From contig RPFO01000213.1 in NCBI GenBank assembly GCA_009746045.1, positions 2,372,334 to 2,436,333 on the forward strand: a stretch of DNA of 64,000 nt, written 5' to 3'. Below, piece after piece: positions 1-10,100 of the stretch (the stretch's first letter is position 1; each line of letters opens with the position of its first letter). Source of the DNA: Mesostigma viride. Its lineage: Eukaryota > Streptophyta > Mesostigmatophyceae > Mesostigmatales > Mesostigmataceae. The position numbers and the translations under genes are program-made. The notes under the pieces were generated by a model. It saw only the letters and a list, made by a program, of their open reading frames with translations, did no database searches and had not been told where the DNA came from.

Positions 1-600
1 GAGTATCCGGCCTCCGACGTGAGCTTTAATGTGAGGGACGCTTGCGGGTAGATGCCAGGCAGACCAGCGGTGATATACAAATGGGTTGCGAAATCAGGGT
101 TGTCGAAAGCGATGACATCATCAATGTATCGACATGTATGGATAAAACGCCTGATGAGAACATCATCGTTTGAGGCAATGAGATTCTCCATGAATGCAAG
201 CTCATAAGTGTATAGATAGAGGTTTGCAAGGAGCCCGGCACAGTTAGTGCCCATAGGGATCGATGCCGATAGCTTGTTGGTATACATTGCCCGCAAAACA
301 GATGAAGGTGTTATCAACAAGATAAGAGATCCAATGAACAAGGTCAGCCTTCGTGATAATATAATTATAACCATCCCGCACGATAGCACCTGCCGCGATC
401 CCTGAGAGCCACGTTGCCGTGGGCTTGGTCTGAGAAACACGCACGTGCAGGTGGTTGCGCCCGTGAGGCCTATGTGCATACAGACGAGTAAGGAGGCGCT
501 ATCTAAACGAGCTTTCAAATCGTGCAAATCTAGTGTGGTATATAGAGTGGTGAAATCATAGGTGGCTATGGGCATAGGTATACGTTTCTCTGCTGCTGTC
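1..600 (-). mobile_element. Penelope-like reverse transcriptase fragment
   Basis: Read on the minus strand, the segment encodes reverse transcriptase blocks in the right order. There is a motif A of the form YDFTTLYTTLDLHDLK near 535-570, a block SIPMGTNCAGLLANLYLY near 200-255, and the catalytic core RYIDDVIAFDNPDF near 90-135. The TLYTT plus MGTN...LANLYLY plus RYIDD combination is typical of Penelope-like elements and their relatives, and differs from the YADD LINEs elsewhere in this window. The reading frame is broken and the fragment runs off the window edge, so neither the N-terminus nor any GIY-YIG endonuclease is visible. It abuts a LINE fragment on its right. It is probably an old copy. 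A related non-Penelope RT family cannot be excluded without a tree. Confidence 0.6.
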
Positions 601-639
601 TTAAGTAGAACGGCTAAGGGCGGCAAGGCGTAGGCGTAC

Positions 640-1411
640 TTGGGCTGAGTCTATGACGATCCAACTACCAGCGCATTCATACCCGGCATTCGACAGCACC
701 TCCACCCATAATGCATTGGCTATCCTCAGGACCAATAACCTCCACCTGCGGACTTCTACCCTGGCTAGCAACGGGCCGCGGGGCCCGTGGGGAGAAAACA
801 GGAGCATACCCCTCGGGGAGGTGCTTATCGCAGATGGCAGCCCATTTCTCCTTGTCAATCATGCGGGCGCGGAGTACGGATAGTCCCAGAAGCCCTGCAT
901 CTTCAAGCAGTTGTGTCACATAGGTCCGGGTCGCGCCGCGCCGGTGCCCGGCGCGCGCAAGTTTGCCAGTGGGTTGCGATGGGACAAGGGGACCCTGCCA
1001 AAGGAGGAGGTGTCTACCTGGTTGGCCCGTCTTAAGCCCCCCGGCAGGGCCCACATCGGTATTCACCTGGTCTGTGCGGGCAAGATGGCCGGCAAAGAGG
1101 AGGCGGCGGTGTCGGATGGTATGGGTGACAAGAGGGAGCTCGCAGTAGAGCTCGGCCCGGGTGCGGCGTTCTTGGTAGCGGACGCCGAGGATATGACGGA
1201 GCATTCGAGTGACGGTGCCGTCAAGCTGCTGGCTCAGCGCCTGGTCCAGGGTCCACGCCTCGCAGCCATAAAGGAGGATGCTGAGGACAAGGGCCTTGAA
1301 CAGAATGCGCTTGCGTCGCTCACTCAGGTAGCGACAGGTCCAGAACCTGTCGAGGCGGCGGAAGGCCGCCCAGGCCTGGCCAATGCGGGTGTTGATGTCG
1401 TCGGCCAGCTA
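640..1411 (-). mobile_element. LINE-G fragment: C-terminal part of non-LTR reverse transcriptase ORF
   Basis: The minus strand is open for over 200 codons and encodes the post-catalytic region of a LINE ORF2. It contains LSILLYGCEAWTL (near 1255-1290), then MLRHILGVRYQERRT (1160-1204), then HTIRHRRLLFAGHLAR (near 1090-1140). This order (Y-G-x-E-x-W, R-x-L-G-V-R, R-R-L-x-x-x-G-H) is the standard C-terminal thumb and linker of CR1/L2/I-type LINE polymerases. The catalytic palm and the endonuclease are missing, so the copy is 5' truncated. At 1411 it joins an AT-rich stretch with a TTAATTAA tail. A second copy of the same family lies at 29.3-31.2 kb. This is a dead transposon fragment, not a host gene. 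Confidence 0.8.
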
Positions 1412-2100
1412 TGAGTGTCGGGAGACTCATTAATTAACACTAAATTAAATCATTAATTAACATATCTCCGTGTAAGTAAGTGCGTGAACATGCACAATGA
1501 AGGCATGCCAGGGAGTATCCAATGAGGTAGTTTTCTACGCGGATACTTCACCCGTGAAGGTGGCGCGACTCACTCGCCCAGGTCTGGAGTCGCAAAGAGC
1601 CAGTCGATCCGCATCATCCGGACTATACAAGACGACTGTACGGTCGGCGGCCATATGATGACGGGTGTGCGGGTATAGGTTGGATGCTAAGTACCCCCGA
1701 TAGCCCAGGAGATTATAAAGGCATCTCGATCCCGGAGCCTGAGGGGTTTTAGCATGCGACCTATCTCTGTGGGGAGCATACATAACACATATCCCTGAGA
1801 AGGGGAGCTGTATGGGCTTCCATCCATCGGAGTTAACTATTTGCTGCTTGCCTCGGTGATAAATTTATTGTTTCATCAATAGTTGTCGAGACAACTATTG
1901 ATCACTTAATAAATAAGTCTGCCATTGATTAATTATGTACAAGACGGCAGGGAGGGCTAGCTGACAATTGACCGTGACCGTGGGTAGATGCTACACCAAG
2001 CTCCAAGCAAAGCGAGCTCCGCTGGAAATGGTGCGCACAAATATGCAGTTATAAGCTCCTGCTGAAATCATCCCAAAGAGTTGCCTCTTCAGGAAGCCAT
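1412..2100. other. Intergenic, with short retroelement 3'-end remnants
   Basis: No supported gene. Several TTAATTAA patches occur (1428-1465, 1860-1930). The segment near 1770-1815 resembles a 3'-end module seen again near 21205-21260 (gagcat..acacat..ccctgag). These look like very short, decayed 3' ends of the tail-bearing retroelements described below. Confidence 0.4.
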
Positions 2101-2103
2101 GTT

Positions 2104-3453
2104 CTACTTCAGATCTTTCACCACAACATCTACAGGTTCAGTGGTGCCCTCTCTGCTAACGCTGCTGGTGTCAACAGCTGGTTCTGCCACTGCGTGTTTG
2201 CCTACGTCATATCGTGATTCAGGCCCTGCATGACTCTCTAGCGTGGAGCCATCCAACTTCACCAACTCTGATGTCAAAGGCATGAGTATACTCGAGCCTT
2301 TGTTGACAGATGGCTCTTTAGCTATCTGCGCAACGGGCAGTTCCTTGGCAGGTGCACGCTTGTCATCTGCCTTCGATGCTTTTAGGTCTTTATTCTGTTG
2401 GGACTCCTTGACGAGGGAGGCCATGTAATTGGCCAGTGGCTGTCCCACGAATATCTGCACCAGCTGCCCGATGATGCAGGGCACAGCAAGGAGACCTTGA
2501 TTCGTCGGGTTTGAGGTGATATAATTGATTACTGTCACCGCCACGGGCGCGCTCTTCTGGCTGGCCGTGATGATGGTGGCGATTCCCTCCTGCAGGGGCA
2601 TCCTTAAGAGAAACACGCCCGCCGTGTTGAATAGGAGGTATAGTACATGGACGATGAGGTCCATCGCGATGACAAGCAACATGGTGCCAAACTCTTGATG
2701 GATCAGGTCGTCCCGGGCACCAGACAGGGTCTGCCAGATGAGGAAGGCGAGGTTGGTGTTGCTGAACAGCGACAACCGCACGCGGTTCTTCTTCACAAAC
2801 GCCTGCACGGGATTCGAAAAGTCGCGCAGCAGCTTCCCCAGCAGCGTCGGCACGAAGTTGGAAAGGATGAGCTTGACGAGAATGAGGCCGATGCTAATAT
2901 TTAGATCTTCCACGCCAGCGCTGCTGGTGGTGGACAGCATGGCCTTGAGCCAGAGCGGGACCAGTACTACGCCGCATACGTTCGAGAAAAGGGTGTTCAC
3001 GATGGCCAGACCGACATTACCACCGGCGGATTGTGTGAGCGATATGCCGACCCCCAATGTCGTGGGCACAAGCGTGAATATCGTCATTCCCGTTATAAAC
3101 ACTCCAGGCTTCATGGGAAGTTCTCGTATGACAAAGCCCAGGAGTGGGGTTATGCCAACGATGGACACGAGTCCGAACGCCGTTCCGGCAATCGTCTTCC
3201 GACTCAAAGCGGCTTTCAGCTCGTCTGTCCGGAGCTGTAGGCCCGAAATGAAGAAGACAGCGCAGATGTTAACAAACGTCACAATGTGCACTTCCTTCAC
3301 CTCGGGCGCTAAGACTTTTCGTCCCGGCCGTGGCCAGCACATGGCAATGGTGAAGGCGATAAGAAAAGCAAAAGGGAGGTAATTCTTGAGAATCCATGCT
3401 TGCACCCTGCCCAGAAGACCGCGGAACTTGTGTACAAATCCCGAGTTTTTCAT
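2104..3453 (-). CDS. BASS4/SLC10A7-like sodium-dependent transporter family protein
   Basis: A single open frame of 449 codons. I start it at the first in-frame ATG (3453). The frame stays open upstream without an ATG, so a 5' exon or transit peptide could be missing. The body is a polytopic membrane protein with about nine or ten hydrophobic segments. Recognisable blocks are FFISGLQLRTDELKAAL, GMTIFTLVPTTLGVGISLT and ASQKSAPVAVTVI, which match the SBF-like family that holds plant BASS4 and animal SLC10A7. Family members are thought to move organic anions or metabolites with sodium, or to affect calcium and glycosylation; the substrate here is unknown. After the last membrane segment comes a hydrophilic tail of about 110 residues rich in K, E, S and T, unlike the compact core family. 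The gene shows no intron, unlike its neighbours. Confidence 0.82.
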   Translation of the reverse strand: MKNSGFVHKFRGLLGRVQAWILKNYLPFAFLIAFTIAMCWPRPGRKVLAPEVKEVHIVTFVNICAVFFISGLQLRTDELKAALSRKTIAGTAFGLVSIVGITPLLGFVIRELPMKPGVFITGMTIFTLVPTTLGVGISLTQSAGGNVGLAIVNTLFSNVCGVVLVPLWLKAMLSTTSSAGVEDLNISIGLILVKLILSNFVPTLLGKLLRDFSNPVQAFVKKNRVRLSLFSNTNLAFLIWQTLSGARDDLIHQEFGTMLLVIAMDLIVHVLYLLFNTAGVFLLRMPLQEGIATIITASQKSAPVAVTVINYITSNPTNQGLLAVPCIIGQLVQIFVGQPLANYMASLVKESQQNKDLKASKADDKRAPAKELPVAQIAKEPSVNKGSSILMPLTSELVKLDGSTLESHAGPESRYDVGKHAVAEPAVDTSSVSREGTTEPVDVVVKDLK

Positions 3454-5032
3454 CCATCCAGCTTGTGGCAGCAAGCGTTAAAATAGAGCTCAAACTTGCA
3501 CTTCTTAGCAGTCAACGTAGAATTACAGGGCAGGCCATTGTGATACTGTACAGTGTTCTGACAAACACGCGCCTGCACGGCAATTACCTTACCCGGCAAT
3601 TGCGTTGCTAACAACGTCCTTCAGAATTGTAGAATTTGTTTGGTCCACTGCCAGGCGCATGGCCGGGCTCGGATTGGCCACGCCACGTTGCGTGCCCCCG
3701 TGCACCCAAGTCCCAGTCATTCGTGTTGACTTGGCGCCTCGGGGCTCCGGGCATATCGGACCGTTGGCTCCGCGCAATAATGACTGCATCGTGTGTTCGG
3801 CACACAGCTACGATCGAGCTGACGTGAATGGAGGAAAATTATACTTGACAAAGACTCACAAAATTTGCTCAGTTGCTACACGAACTTCGTCCCCCTTTGT
3901 ACTTGTTTTATCCGTCTGCCACGGGAAAGAAGCCGCTAACTGAAGCTGCTTTTGCTGACCAGGTAGCAGGCAGCACTAATGGGCATAATATTTACTTCGG
4001 GAACGCGCTGCGGGACTTGACAGAATTTCATGGCCTGAATTACGCGTAGCTTCCAGCCTTTTCGCGAGGTAGTCCTGTAGTTACCTCGAGAACACGCGGA
4101 AGCATGCTACGGACCGTACCCACTCTGAAACCCCAAGGTGATGCACATAGCCGTAGGCAATTCTGCCTGCGAGTAGTTAACACCCGTCAGTTGATGTATG
4201 ACTGTCAGCCAGATACCCGATAGCCACCATTTTTAAAATCTATGCTGTCGAGCAAGCCGCGCCTGGTAAATTGATGTAGTTATCGCGGGCAGACTTCGGC
4301 CATGTTGTCTCAACAGCCCCCGGCTTCAGGCTCAGAATTGCACCTGGGCATTTTATCTGGCCATTACCTTCACGCTGTCAGTATCATTTACATCGGTGAT
4401 CGATCTTCCAGTCTTCAGACCCGCGCGGGTTGTCTAATGGATATGTTACATAGGTGCACGATGATGCTGTGTTGGGACTTTTGATTTACTAAGAGCACGC
4501 CCGTATGAGCTGCCCCCATGAGCGCCCCTGTAAGCCCCGTGACTCTGTGGCTTTGTCAACCAGATCGTGGGCATATCTGTTGCAATCACTCCTTTGCTGT
4601 GGGTTTTGCCCAAAGAGTTGGATTTAGGAGGAGCGCGCTAGCCCATTCGTGGCAGTCAAGCGAGTTAGATAGCCACTTTTATCACTAGTGAGTTTGCCCC
4701 GCAAGATTGAATCTCTTGGTTTGCCCGCATGATGGAGATGATAAACCTACCTTGTATAAAATTGCAGTGCTTAGAACAATGGTTGTGCCCCAAAGTAATA
4801 ACTTTGGGGCACATGCTAATTTCTCTGAGCTACTTGATTTTTATCTCTGCGGCATGCAAGCTTGCTGTAACTTCAGGGAAAGCTCTGTCCTCACAGCCAT
4901 CCTTTGCAGGCATGCAGGAGTCCAGTCCTCAGGCAATTGCAAAGCTCGATCTGGTTGCGTTCAGTTTGTAAACGATCATTAAGGTGAGACGGGGATTTTG
5001 TCAGCCATGCATTGATGTAAGCGTTTTAAGGA
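3454..5032. other. Intergenic region upstream of the BASS-type gene
   Basis: No convincing coding exon is visible on either strand. It holds the 5' flank of the minus-strand transporter gene. I see no repeat matching elsewhere in the window. Confidence 0.4.
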
Positions 5033-5206
<174 letters not shown>

Positions 5207-5339
5207 CGTGTGGGTGGCTAGTGAATATTGCAAGTGTTTTCAACTAAACATTTGCATGCATCAAGTAAATTTAAGTAGAGTCTTTCCCGCGTTAAGTTAC
5301 GTACGATTCTTAAGGTTATGTTCCCGCGTTAAGAACTAC

Positions 5340-6060
5340 GGCGCCGAGATTTTGGTGGCGTATACCTCACCGCCAGCGATGGAATACGTGCTACATGATG
5401 ACCCAACGGAGTCATGTGTTAGAATTTTTTGGGGGGGTAACATCTCACCACCCACCTTTCCGTAAATATCAAGGAGCTTTCCGTAAATATGTTGCTAACC
5501 GTAAGATAACGGCAGGCTCGAGCTACCATGGTCCGGACTCTCCGGATTTCCGGCCACGTGTTGGTTGTCTCCTTGATATTGCTGGGAAAATGGATGTGTT
5601 GCTGGGAAAATGGACTTCAGTCGACTTCGAGAATGCAGCTGGATCGGGCTTGACGAGAGCTGTCAATTGCCGTGTCTAGAGGTCCGTCCGAGGAGGGCCG
5701 GGGTGGGCTGCTAGCCTAATTCTACCGTAAGGTTACCTACCCGCGTTAAGTTCCGACGCCCAGATACTTTATAGTTCGCGGAATCGTACGCGGGAATGAT
5801 TGTACTTGCGTGTCATGCGCATGGGCATGCCATGCACTAGCTATGCTAATCTCATCCAGAAAAATAATTACTCGAAAATTATTAAAAGCGTCTGCATCAT
5901 GTATTAAGTAGCTAATGAAATGTGTGTTTGCTATATCATGCATGAATTCTAGATATAAAGCTCCACCGTCTAGGTTATCTAGTCGCTCTACACGTAAGCC
6001 AGCCATAATTTCAATGCACAAGGCTATACACATTTCCATATCACCATTCATATTCATTAT
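5340..6060. repeat. Dispersed repeat R1 (left part) and related repeats
   Basis: The block with gataacggcaggctcgagct (5506-5525 and onward) recurs at 6228 and 51914. The block at 5970-6060 recurs at 51806-51890. A segment near 5795-5880 recurs in reverse near 50098-50170. R1 is therefore an older repeat, present at least twice, whose left copy was later split by a LINE insertion. No coding potential was recognised. Confidence 0.7.
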
Positions 6061-6202
6061 GTAGTATGTAGCCAATATAGATAGATTAGACCGGTAGGAA
6101 TGTTGCACCCATCCATCCATCCATCCATCGGGGTTAATGCTCCGTGACTCCCCAACGGGAGCACGAGTCTAATTAATTAATTAATTAATTAATATTCATT
6201 AT
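6050..6202 (+). mobile_element. 131-bp LINE-B 3'-end insertion with 11-bp target-site duplication
   Basis: The insertion 6061-6191 is flanked by ATATTCATTAT at 6050-6060 and 6192-6202. The inserted DNA is only the last stretch of the LINE-B 3' UTR (compare the minus strand of 19075-19195). It ends in the hairpin CTCCC-CAAC-GGGAG (6148-6161) and a TTAATTAA tail. The R1 copy at 51.8-52.0 kb lacks it, so an empty site is available for comparison. This is a strongly 5'-truncated insertion produced by target-primed reverse transcription. Confidence 0.88.
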
Positions 6203-6320
6203 CCTAAACGATTCGAACACGCGGACAAGATAACGGCAGGCTCGAGCTACCATGGTCCGGATTCTCCCGATTTCTGGCCTGCGCTGGTTGTCTCCTCGAT
6301 AAAGCTAAGCTATAGAACGA
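6203..6320. repeat. Dispersed repeat R1 (right part)
   Basis: This continues the R1 copy after the LINE insertion. It holds the gacaagataacggcaggctc block (6223-) shared with 51907-51990. It has no coding potential. Confidence 0.65.
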
Positions 6321-7100
6321 TGCAGCATGGTTGTGCTAGACAGCTTAATTGGACTTCCGTACATTTACTTGATAGGAGTCAGACGTGTAAGGTACTGTAC
6401 GTTGTAACTCATGGTTGGTGGGCTTCCCGGCCCACAGCTTCAGGGTTGTGCATATCCTACTCAAGCGCTCCTATATGTCATCAACAAAGGAACTTGTTAC
6501 AAAAAAGGATGTCACATACAGTGATATGCCCGTAGCAGCCCTGGCGCTTAACGGCCTTGATATACCTGCTTTGGGTCTGGGCATAAACCCCTGCATGTCG
6601 GTCCAAGGCCCTCATGCAGGCTCTCCACGCAACCTTTACAACTCCCACCAATCTAGCCTCCGGACTTCTGGGCCCCACGTACGTCAACGGATAGCCGAGG
6701 CGGCCCTGAGCTCAATCAGCTGATTTGTTTCTTTAAAAAACCCAGATACGCAAACTGCCTACCCCGGCCAGCAAGGTAGCTTCATTCATTTGACTCCAAT
6801 TTGGCAAAGGGATGATGAAGCAATGAATTACCATTCATTGAACGCGTGGTGTCTTGAAAAATGCTGCCATTTTCATTCATTCACATGCGGAGGCGGAGCC
6901 CTTGTTAGACGCAACGCCATTGGCATGCGGCAGGGTGCCTAAGTAGCACGGCAGGGCACCAGGCCTGGGCCGTGCCATGACAAGTCCCCTCGGTGGATAC
7001 CGGAAAAGCCAGCGCATCAGGGCAAAGGTTCCCAGCACTGCGGTGGCCTGTGAGAACCCGGAAGCCTTCCCCTCCGCGGATCATTGGATAAGACAAGCCA
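6321..7100. other. Intergenic, downstream of the SP1-like gene
   Basis: I see no supported gene. It includes the 3' flank of the minus-strand ligase gene (stop codon at 7101-7103). Confidence 0.35.
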
Positions 7101-10100
7101 TCACGGCCGGAACGTGCGCACGACGCGCTCGATGGCGTTGCGGCAGAAGGGGCACTGCCCTGACGTCGACACCACGTGGTGCGCACACGTCACGCAGCAG
7201 CCCATGTGGCCGCAGCTGGGCAAGGACAAGGACGGAGGAGGCGAGGGGGGCACGGACAAGGGGGGTGGATGTAAGTGGCAGACGCAATAGGAAAGGGGGG
7301 GGAGGAGACGCAGGGCGAAGCGCCGGATGCAAGGGGAAGCGATGCATAAGAGAGCCGAGGGGAAGTGATGTACAACAGAGCCAAGCGGAAGACAGGTATA
7401 AGAGATGTATAAGAGAGCTGAGGGAGGAGAGCCAGAAGACGGGCCGGACTAGCGTGCGGCCTTGGGAACAGGCGCCGATGTCGTCTTGTTGCCGGAATGC
7501 AATGGAAGATGCCAACGAGACTGAACAGAAGGGTGAAAAAGGACGCAAGCTCTCATGCTGCACACGACTCTTTGTGCATACTCAAACCCTAACCCTCACG
7601 CTAGCCTTTTTCCTACGCGGACTCTCATGGTCCCAAAAGGCCTCCTGTGTGTGAAACCAGGAGGCTCCGAAGACACCATCGACAGTAACCTAATTCGCCG
7701 TCAACAACAGGCGAGTTTGTCCGGGAGATGCGGCCACAAGGGTTGGGCGTCGGACATCAAAACTGCTTGCGGAACACAGCGCAGCCAAACCGCCAGCCAG
7801 ACAAGTCACTAGCTATTCTTTAGCACCCATCGCCGTGATGCTAGCGATTAGTACCCATCGCGGTGATGCTAGCGATTAGTACCCATCGCGGTGGTGCCAC
7901 GTGCACCACTCACTTGAGGAAGACGGCGCAGCCGGGCCGCTCAAAGCACACCACACACAGGTCGGCCTTGGCCGTTGCGCGACTCAGCGCGCCCCGCTGG
8001 GACACCTGGGGGGGGCTGCCACCCGCCACCTCCAGTTCGTACTCAGCTTCACGCACAAGGGCGGCGCCTGGCGATAGGGGGCCGCGGTCGGGTGCAATGG
8101 GGGGCGGCGGCAGGCCTGCGTAATTTGTGCGCAAGCGAGACACCGTGTGCAACATGCGGGCGAGCGAGCATCCACGATTAGGCAACATAGTTGTGTAGAT
8201 TTCCTTTAGCAGCTGGATGCCACCCAGAGGGGGCAAAAGGCGTCATGTCAGCCCAGTGCGTCAACCCTGCAGACACGCATCCACATCCCATCTCTGGGCA
8301 AGAATCTTCAGCTCCCAAGCAGAGAGGAGGGGGGCGAGAAAGCCCAGCGATGGCTGTTCGTGGATAGTGACAAAGTGCAAGCCCTGGTTATGAAAGGGCA
8401 AGTTGTGGGACGCAACCGCCCAGGTGCTCCGGTGCGCCCCACGCTGCACACCCACCATCAATGTCATTCAAGAGCTTGGGCATGACCCGCGCACACAGAG
8501 GCTCGCGGTCACCGGTGCACACAGCAAGCCCAGAGCGGCTAGCCACCGCTGCTAGCAACCGCATGGGCCACGGCACAGGCCAAGGGCCGACCCACTGGCT
8601 CGCCATACCATGGCACATGCCAACAGCACGGCGCGGCACGCCTACTAACTAGGCATGGCGAGGGTAACCCCTTCGCGAGGGGGTGAAGTGGCCCGGACCT
8701 ACGAACGCAAAAGGTGCTTGCGCCCACTACTACCTGTCAACTGTGTAAGCGCCTTTTGTTTTCAAAAAGTGGAATGGGGCACGTTTGAACAATCAACACA
8801 CCCGGTTGCTGGTTGCATGCTTCACTAGAAAGCACGCGCGCCCAACAAACCCCATATATTGCATCAACCCCACATGCATTAACCCCATACGCATCAACCC
8901 CACACAACCTCACACGCACCAACCCCACACAGCCCCACATGCATTGACCCCACACAACCTCACACGCATCAACCCCACACAGCCTCACATGCATCAACCC
9001 CACATGCATCCACCCCACACAGCCCCACATGCAACAACTCCACACAACCTCATACACACCCACCCCACACAGCCCCACACGCATCAACCCCACACAACCT
9101 CACACGCATCAACCCCACACGCATGAACTCCATGCATGCATCAACCCAATGCACATAATGACTAGAACCCCACTCACCACTCAGCACGGCACGGTAATGA
9201 GCCCCCACTCGACATATCCACCGCAACCAGTCGCTGCACCACGCCTTTACCACCTCCCTCTTCTGCCTCAGCCGGCGCAGCAGCAGCAGCAGCCCCAGCA
9301 GCAGCAACAACCGTGACACTAGCTGCTGGCGACGCGAGCGCGCGCCCAACCGCTCCAGCAGCTGAGGCAGGGTGCCGCGGGCCACGTAGAATGGGCCACC
9401 AGACGCCGGCGGGCGCAGGAAAAACTGTCGCTCCCCTGCAGCTGTCGCAGCTGCGGCCGCAGCCGCGCCTGCTGCTCCGCTGAATGCAGAGGCCTTGCTG
9501 ACCATGCTATTTATAGAACCGCGACTACTTGCGGTGGCAGCGGATGGCAGAGCGCCACCATTACTCCCCCCGCTGGGGCTGGCGGCGCTAAAGCCATCGA
9601 CGATGGTGTTGGCGGCTTTCCCGGCGTTGCCGAGAAGAGGACTGCTATTGCTGCCAGTATTGCCGATAGCACTACTGTCGCCTGCCACCAACTCCCCCAC
9701 CGCCGTCACGGTGGCTCCCAGCGGCAACACGCACTCGTTGTATCGCAGCCCCAGCACGCGTATCCCATTGACAAAATCAAACGCCTTGCGCACGAGGGAT
9801 GCCTTAGACGGCGAGAACAAGTTCGCACCCACCGCGTCGCCCCTGGGTGGGACGCAAGCATGGCCCGCGCCGCCGCCCCCGCACATGCCCAGCGCGTTGC
9901 TGCTCGGTTGCAGCAGCCGCTGGATCATATCCGACGCCCCCCCGGATGACCCACCCCCTGCCGCTGATCCTGCCCCACTACTACCCCCATCATTGACGAG
10001 GGAGATGCCAACACGCCCACCGGAGCTGTCGATGAGCGACCACGCTGCCTCGCGTATGCAGCTGGCGAGGAGCACCGCCTGGTGGACCCAGTGGCCGGGC

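Noticed and set aside
911-1414. Plus-strand 167-codon frame
   Set aside because: Shadow of the LINE-G polymerase on the minus strand, which carries the recognisable motifs.
7580-7600. Telomere-like caaaccctaaccctcacg
   Set aside because: Only two CCCTAA-like units; not a telomeric array.
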